A stretch of DNA of 38,416 nt from CAYWCV01 sp964629885. Lineage in GTDB: Bacteria > Bacteroidota > Rhodothermia > Balneolales > CAYWCV01. Positions 34,637 through 38,416 of the stretch are shown here, in pieces. The translations under genes were made by a program, and so were the position numbers. Location of the stretch: the NCBI GenBank assembly GCA_964629885.1, contig CAZVRJ010000022.1, positions 1 through 38,416 of the forward strand, in the 5' to 3' direction. The notes under the pieces are model-generated. The model made no database searches. It was not told the origin of the DNA and saw nothing but the letters and a program-made list of their open reading frames with translations. The first letter of the stretch is position 1. The number at the start of each line of letters is the position of its first letter.

Positions 34637-35164
34637 CTAGTAATATGGGGAGAATGGGTTGCCCGCGGCACTCCAAGGATTGTTGCGGCTGCGGAAGCTG
34701 TGGTTACCAAAGCCGTAGCGATCGTAAGGACCTCCGGAACCGTATGGCATCTGTGAAAAGGAAACAGATACGTGACTTTTATCGCTGATGCGGTAATTTA
34801 GTTCAGCGTTTCTTACCATGAAACGCATATCGTTGCCCTGGGTCATAAGGCCATTGCCGAAAGGAGAGTGGGCCATCGAAAGATCAAGGCGTGCATTCAG
34901 GCGGTCGCTAAAGCCGAAAAGCATCGTGTTTGTGTACATGTTCTGGTTGTACGCCTGCCCGCCGAAACTTGTGAAACTGACCTCGTAGGCGTGGTTCATT
35001 TTAAATGCCACGTTGCCGAAAATTTTCTTCTGGTTCAAGTCTGTCTTAACGATGCTGCCTGTCCAATCGCCAGTCCGAGGAATTTCATTTACGAACTGTG
35101 CGGCAGCCGTATTGGCCGAAATCGCAAGAAAAAGTAGGGTAACTGTCAGAACGATGTACTTCAT
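34637..35164 (-). CDS. Small exported protein, probably outer-membrane beta-strand type
   Basis: I do not recognise this 175-aa protein. A clear signal peptide (about 1-22, ending TAAAQ) is followed by alternating amphipathic segments such as GNVAFKMNHAYEVSFTSFGG, FGFSDRLNARLDLSMAHSPF and AELNYRISDKSHVSVSFSQM. These fit beta-strands of a small outer-membrane or periplasmic protein. The C-terminus is rich in Gly, Pro, Tyr, Arg and Asn and ends SPYY. It begins the minus-strand run and is divergent from queA across a 233-bp gap. Confidence 0.75.
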   Translation of the reverse strand: MKYIVLTVTLLFLAISANTAAAQFVNEIPRTGDWTGSIVKTDLNQKKIFGNVAFKMNHAYEVSFTSFGGQAYNQNMYTNTMLFGFSDRLNARLDLSMAHSPFGNGLMTQGNDMRFMVRNAELNYRISDKSHVSVSFSQMPYGSGGPYDRYGFGNHSFRSRNNPWSAAGNPFSPYY

Positions 35165-35397
35165 AGAAGAAATTTACTGCGTGCAGATTATACAGCATTA
35201 TACGCTAATAAAGCCGATTTATTACACAAAAGCAAGGAAAATCGACCCAAAATCAAGGCCCTATCGTTGCCTCTTGCTGAATATTACTTTACAAGGGCAC
35301 CTTAACATTGTATTTTAACAAACTTTTAGGAAGGAAAAAAGTGAAAAACGCATCGGTCCAAACCTTTCTTAATCCACTAAAACCGGAATTTCCATAA

Positions 35398-36444
35398 ATG
35401 AAATTAACGGATTTCAAGTACGACAGCGAAAAAGCAAAAGTACCGCAGCAGGGTGCAGAACCCCGCGACTCAGCAAAATTGATGGTGGTCAAAAGGGCCA
35501 CCGGTGAAATCATCCACGACAAATTCGTCAACCTCGGCGCATACGTGCTTCAGGGCGACTGCATTGTGTACAACGACACAAAGGTATTCCCGGCACGCCT
35601 GAGGGGCAAGAAGGAAAAGACCGAGGCTAGTGTCGAAGTATTCCTCTTAAGGGAACTCCAGCCCGAGAACATGCTATGGGATGTACTGGTTGAACCAGCG
35701 CGAAAAATCCGCATCGGTAACAAGTTGTACTTCGGCGACGAATTGGTAGCCGAAGTTGTCGACAACACGACATCGAGGGGACGTACGATCCGCTTTCTGT
35801 TCGACGGACCCAATAATGAGCTTTACGACATACTCGACCGCATCGGCGAGATGCCACTTCCTCCTTACATTAAGCGTAAGCCGGAAGAAGATGACAAGAA
35901 AAGGTACCAGTCTATCTTTGCTCGCGAGCGTGGGGCTGTAGCCGCACCAACGGCCACACTCCACTTTACTGAGCAATTGGTTGGAACTCTCGAAGGTCAA
36001 GGCGTTGAGATGGTCCCTGTAACCCTTCATATCGGTTGGGGAACCTACCGTGCTGTTGAGGTTGAAGATTTGACCAAGCACCGAATGGACTCCGAGAACT
36101 ACAACATTTCGGAGCTTTCGTGCGAAGTGATCAATTCTGTGCGACAAAACAAAAAGCAGAAGGTGGTGGTTTGCGGAAGCAGCACCGTAAGGGCCCTCGA
36201 GACAAGCATTACGGCCAATGGACTTTTGAAGCCATCGACAGGGTGGACCGATAAGTTCATTTATCCGCCTTACGATTTCAAGGTGACCCAAGCCATTCTC
36301 ACGAATTTTCATCAGCCTGAATCGACTTTGATGATGATGAGCGCTGCATTTTGCGGCTATGACCTTATGATGAAAGCTTATCAGGAGGCCATTACCAAGA
36401 AATACCGCTTCTTTGCCTTTGGCGATGCTTTGTTGATTCTCTGA
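35398..36444 (+). CDS. queA: tRNA ribosyltransferase-isomerase QueA
   Basis: QueA transfers the ribosyl part of S-adenosylmethionine to 7-aminomethyl-7-deazaguanine in tRNA, forming epoxyqueuosine. The 348-aa protein shows DFKYDSEKAKVPQQ, YNDTKVFPARLRGKK (about 57-71), LPPYIKR, RGAVAAPTATLHFTEQL (about 178-194) and THFH-like LTNFHQPESTLMMMSAAF. Length and motifs are normal. ATG start at 35398. It is followed after 4 bp by ispDF and probably shares its transcript. The 233 bp upstream are AT-rich and must hold divergent promoters; I see no clear consensus. Confidence 0.95.
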   Translation: MKLTDFKYDSEKAKVPQQGAEPRDSAKLMVVKRATGEIIHDKFVNLGAYVLQGDCIVYNDTKVFPARLRGKKEKTEASVEVFLLRELQPENMLWDVLVEPARKIRIGNKLYFGDELVAEVVDNTTSRGRTIRFLFDGPNNELYDILDRIGEMPLPPYIKRKPEEDDKKRYQSIFARERGAVAAPTATLHFTEQLVGTLEGQGVEMVPVTLHIGWGTYRAVEVEDLTKHRMDSENYNISELSCEVINSVRQNKKQKVVVCGSSTVRALETSITANGLLKPSTGWTDKFIYPPYDFKVTQAILTNFHQPESTLMMMSAAFCGYDLMMKAYQEAITKKYRFFAFGDALLIL

Positions 36445-36448
36445 TTCT

Positions 36449-37633
36449 ATGAGCCATCCCTGGTCTGTCTCGGTAGTGATACCGGCTGCCGGGATCGGAA
36501 GCCGGATGGGGGCGACAGTCCCCAAGCAGTACTTAGAGGTCGATGGCATGTCGATACTTCGGCGTACCGTGATGGTATTTGCCAGCATTCCCTATGTTGA
36601 GCAGGTAATCATCGCCTGTGCGCCGCAATACGCCGCGACCATACGTGAGCAGGTCGGCGACCTTTTTGATGAGAACACATTGTTTTTGACGGTAGATGGC
36701 GGTGCACAGCGCCAGGACTCAGTTCGAAATGCGTTGCATCATCCGAAGCTCTCGGGCAGTCTCGTGGCGATCCATGATGCTGTGAGACCGAACGTTTCGC
36801 GCGGCCTTATTGATCGTGTTTGTGAAGTTGCGTCCAAGACAGGAGCCGCCATACCTGCGCTTTCAGCCAAAGACACTGTGAAACGTTCTGCCGACAACTT
36901 GCGTATAACAGAAACCTTGCCACGGCAGCAGATCTGGCTGGCGCAAACGCCTCAGGTGTTTGAGACCGCGCTGATTGTGCACGCGCACGAGAATGCCTTT
37001 GCTGATGGTTACTACGGCACTGACGACGCATCCCTTATCGAGTACATGGGAAGGGGGGTCGACATTGTCGAGGGTGAGTCATCAAATGTTAAAATCACAA
37101 CTCCAGAAGACCTTGCCTATATATCTGCAATGAAAGGAACCTCAATATACCCCGACGTACGGGTTGGGCATGGTTATGATGTGCACCGGTTGGAGTCGGG
37201 TCGTAAATTAGTACTTGGCGGTGTTGAAATTCCCCATGACAAGGGTCTTTTGGGTCATTCGGATGCAGATGCGCTACTTCACTCCATCACCGATGCCATA
37301 ATCGGAGCATTAGCGTTGGGCGACATTGGTAGCCATTTTCCTGACACCGATCCTGACAACAAAAATCTCGACAGCCGTATTTTTCTCAGAAAGGCCAACG
37401 AATTGGCAACGAAACGGGGCTATAGAGTGGGAAATATTGATTCCGTGGTAGTTGCTGAGAAGCCAAAGCTGCGAACATACATCGATGCAATGCGCGATGC
37501 TATTGCAAAGGAGGTTGGGATTGATGTGGATAGGGTCTCGGTAAAAGCCACAACTTCTGAGAAGATGGGATTTGTGGGGCGTGGCGAAGGGATGGCTGCA
37601 ATGGCCACCGTACTACTTGTGAGGGAGGGCTGA
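36449..37633 (+). CDS. ispDF: Bifunctional IspD-IspF (MEP pathway)
   Basis: This 394-aa fusion covers two steps of isoprenoid synthesis: CTP-dependent formation of CDP-ME (IspD, residues about 1-229) and cyclisation of CDP-ME 2-phosphate to MEcPP (IspF, about 234-394). IspD motifs are PAAGIGSRMGATVPKQYL (about 12-29), DGGAQRQDSVRNAL and HDAVRPNVS. IspF motifs are RVGHGYDVHRL with zinc ligands D244 and H246, LGHSDADALLHSI (H278), GDIGSHFPDTDP and KATTSEKMGFVGRGEG. The two domains are joined by only a few residues. IspE normally acts between them and is not in the window. It starts 4 bp after queA and ends one base before the DedA gene. Confidence 0.95.
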   Translation: MSHPWSVSVVIPAAGIGSRMGATVPKQYLEVDGMSILRRTVMVFASIPYVEQVIIACAPQYAATIREQVGDLFDENTLFLTVDGGAQRQDSVRNALHHPKLSGSLVAIHDAVRPNVSRGLIDRVCEVASKTGAAIPALSAKDTVKRSADNLRITETLPRQQIWLAQTPQVFETALIVHAHENAFADGYYGTDDASLIEYMGRGVDIVEGESSNVKITTPEDLAYISAMKGTSIYPDVRVGHGYDVHRLESGRKLVLGGVEIPHDKGLLGHSDADALLHSITDAIIGALALGDIGSHFPDTDPDNKNLDSRIFLRKANELATKRGYRVGNIDSVVVAEKPKLRTYIDAMRDAIAKEVGIDVDRVSVKATTSEKMGFVGRGEGMAAMATVLLVREG

Positions 37634-37634
37634 T

Positions 37635-38273
37635 ATGGAGGATTTCCTTCGATCATTCACCGAGTGGGTTACCATGTTGCACCCATCTGTCATTGTACTG
37701 CTGATCTCTGTAGTGGCTTACTTGGAAAACGTGATACCGCCAATTCCAGGAGATTTAGTAGTTGTTTTTGCTGGATTTTTGGCATCTGAGGGAATCATCC
37801 GGGTGGCTCCGGTATTCATGGGGACGACAATAGCCAGTGTTGCCGGATTTATGAGCATGTATTATCTCGGAATTTACCTGCGTGGCAAGTCGGAGCAACT
37901 AAACAACCCAAAATTTTGGATGCGAAGATTTTTGAATCCTAAGCATCTCAAAAAAGCCAGGATATGGATGAATAAATGGGGACAGTGGGTTGTTGTAGGT
38001 AATCGGTTTCTTGCCGGCACCCGTTCGGTTATCGCTGTGACAGCTGGCTACAGCCGAACAAATTTGTTCATTACCAGTGTAAGTTCGTTCATCAGTTCAT
38101 TGTTGTGGAACGGTTTGCTGATATTAGCTGGATTTCTGATTCATGAGAATTGGCAATTGATCGGAAATTATTTGTCGATTTACAGCAGGTCGATCTTGGT
38201 GTTGATCGTCGTTGTGGGAGGTGTTTTGTGGTATTTACGCAAGAGGCGTCGATCACGCCATGCCAAATCCTAA
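37635..38273 (+). CDS. DedA-family (SNARE-associated/VTT) inner-membrane protein
   Basis: This 212-aa protein has about five hydrophobic segments. The DedA signature is visible: ENVIPPIPGDLVVVFAGFLA at about 31-50, and the conserved FLAGTRSVIAVTAGYSR stretch at about 131-147 with its key Arg. Family members flip or transport undecaprenyl phosphate or other polyprenyl/phospholipids across the inner membrane. It lies one base after ispDF, which feeds the polyprenyl pathway, so the pairing is reasonable. A basic C-terminal tail RKRRRSRHAK follows the last helix. Confidence 0.92.
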   Translation: MEDFLRSFTEWVTMLHPSVIVLLISVVAYLENVIPPIPGDLVVVFAGFLASEGIIRVAPVFMGTTIASVAGFMSMYYLGIYLRGKSEQLNNPKFWMRRFLNPKHLKKARIWMNKWGQWVVVGNRFLAGTRSVIAVTAGYSRTNLFITSVSSFISSLLWNGLLILAGFLIHENWQLIGNYLSIYSRSILVLIVVVGGVLWYLRKRRRSRHAKS

Positions 38274-38297
38274 TTATCGGCTATCAGGTTTTTTTTA
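38269..38297 (+). terminator. Weak terminator after the DedA gene
   Basis: An imperfect stem (CCT-A-AT paired with AT-C-AGG) overlaps the stop codon and is followed by eight T. The stem is short, so the call rests mainly on the T-run and position. Confidence 0.35.
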
Positions 38298-38307
38298 TTT
38301 GCCTGTA

Positions 38308-38336
38308 TTGACTGCGAACGATAGTCTCCCTATATT
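38308..38336 (+). promoter_or_regulatory. Sigma70-like promoter for the tRNA gene
   Basis: TTGACT (38308-38313) and TATATT (38331-38336) are separated by exactly 17 bp and lie 26 bp before the tRNA. This is close to consensus and well placed. Confidence 0.65.
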
Positions 38337-38362
38337 TCAGATCTTTGCAAATTGCAAAATAA

Positions 38363-38416
38363 GCTGGTGTAGCTCAGTTGGTAGAGCAGCGGTTTTGTAA
38401 ACCGCCGGTCGTAGGT
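38363..38416 (+). tRNA. tRNA-Thr(UGU), 3' part beyond the window
   Basis: The 54 visible bases give the acceptor 5' strand GCTGGTG, a D-arm GCTC...GAGC, and an anticodon stem GCGGT/ACCGC around the loop TTTGTAA with anticodon TGT. The variable loop and the start of the T-arm follow. The remaining about 22 bases, including the acceptor 3' strand, lie past the right edge. Confidence 0.93.

Noticed and set aside
35674..36588. 304-codon open frame antisense to queA and the ispDF start
   Set aside because: It is opposite two strongly conserved genes, shows no domain signature and has shadow-like composition.

Overview
The window looks like chromosome from a Bacteroidota/FCB-group bacterium, possibly a Rhodothermia/Balneolia-like marine lineage. 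The signs are a propeller-type (Reg_prop/Y_Y_Y) histidine kinase, a TonB-dependent receptor with a carboxypeptidase-regulatory N-terminus, a QueA of Bacteroidota style, and an RsfS / LytR_C gene pair. The exact clade cannot be fixed from the sequence alone; a fused IspD-IspF and a Pseudomonas stutzeri-type L-rhamnose isomerase are the most lineage-informative genes.

Layout. (1) 1-1783, minus: a membrane histidine kinase (7TM-DISM type) cut by the left edge. (2) 1922-17882: a catabolic region for L-rhamnose and 4,5-unsaturated uronic acids. Rhamnose branch: rhaI (isomerase), rhaB (kinase), rhaEW (fused rhamnulose-1-P aldolase / lactaldehyde dehydrogenase). Uronate branch: a GH88 unsaturated glucuronyl hydrolase, a KdgF-like cupin, an SDR oxidoreductase, KDG kinase and KDPG aldolase. 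A secreted GH43-CBM6 enzyme closes the cluster. Together these would consume the unsaturated uronyl-rhamnose units made by polysaccharide lyases from ulvan or rhamnogalacturonan. An M16 lipoprotein peptidase, two small membrane proteins and an XRE regulator are interspersed. This stretch is full of repeats: heptamer and decamer arrays, GATC-rich inverted repeats and a 61-bp hairpin-bearing tandem repeat. (3) 18075-22812: a second, very large propeller histidine kinase and a bacterial release-factor-like (baeRF) protein. (4) 22833-27887: a TonB-dependent receptor plus a secreted calcineurin-type phosphoesterase, bracketed by two perfect 57-bp copies of an imperfect palindrome. (5) 27825-33283, minus: type III polyketide synthase, methyltransferase and FAD-dependent hydroxylase, preceded by a MATE exporter and a D-2-hydroxyacid dehydrogenase; the three-enzyme core resembles phenolic-lipid (alkylresorcinol/alkylquinone) operons. 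(6) 33295-35164, minus: lipoprotein, rsfS, LytR_C-domain protein and a small exported protein. (7) 35398-38273, plus: queA, ispDF and a DedA-family protein, followed by the 5' part of a tRNA-Thr(UGU) cut by the right edge.

The points most worth a second look are: the 57-bp direct repeat, which is also the last 19 sense codons before the final Met of the hydroxylase; the heptanucleotide arrays that embed the start and stop of kdgF and the 5' ends of rhaB and the SDR gene; the GATC-rich repeats that begin exactly at stop codons; and the type III PKS cluster.
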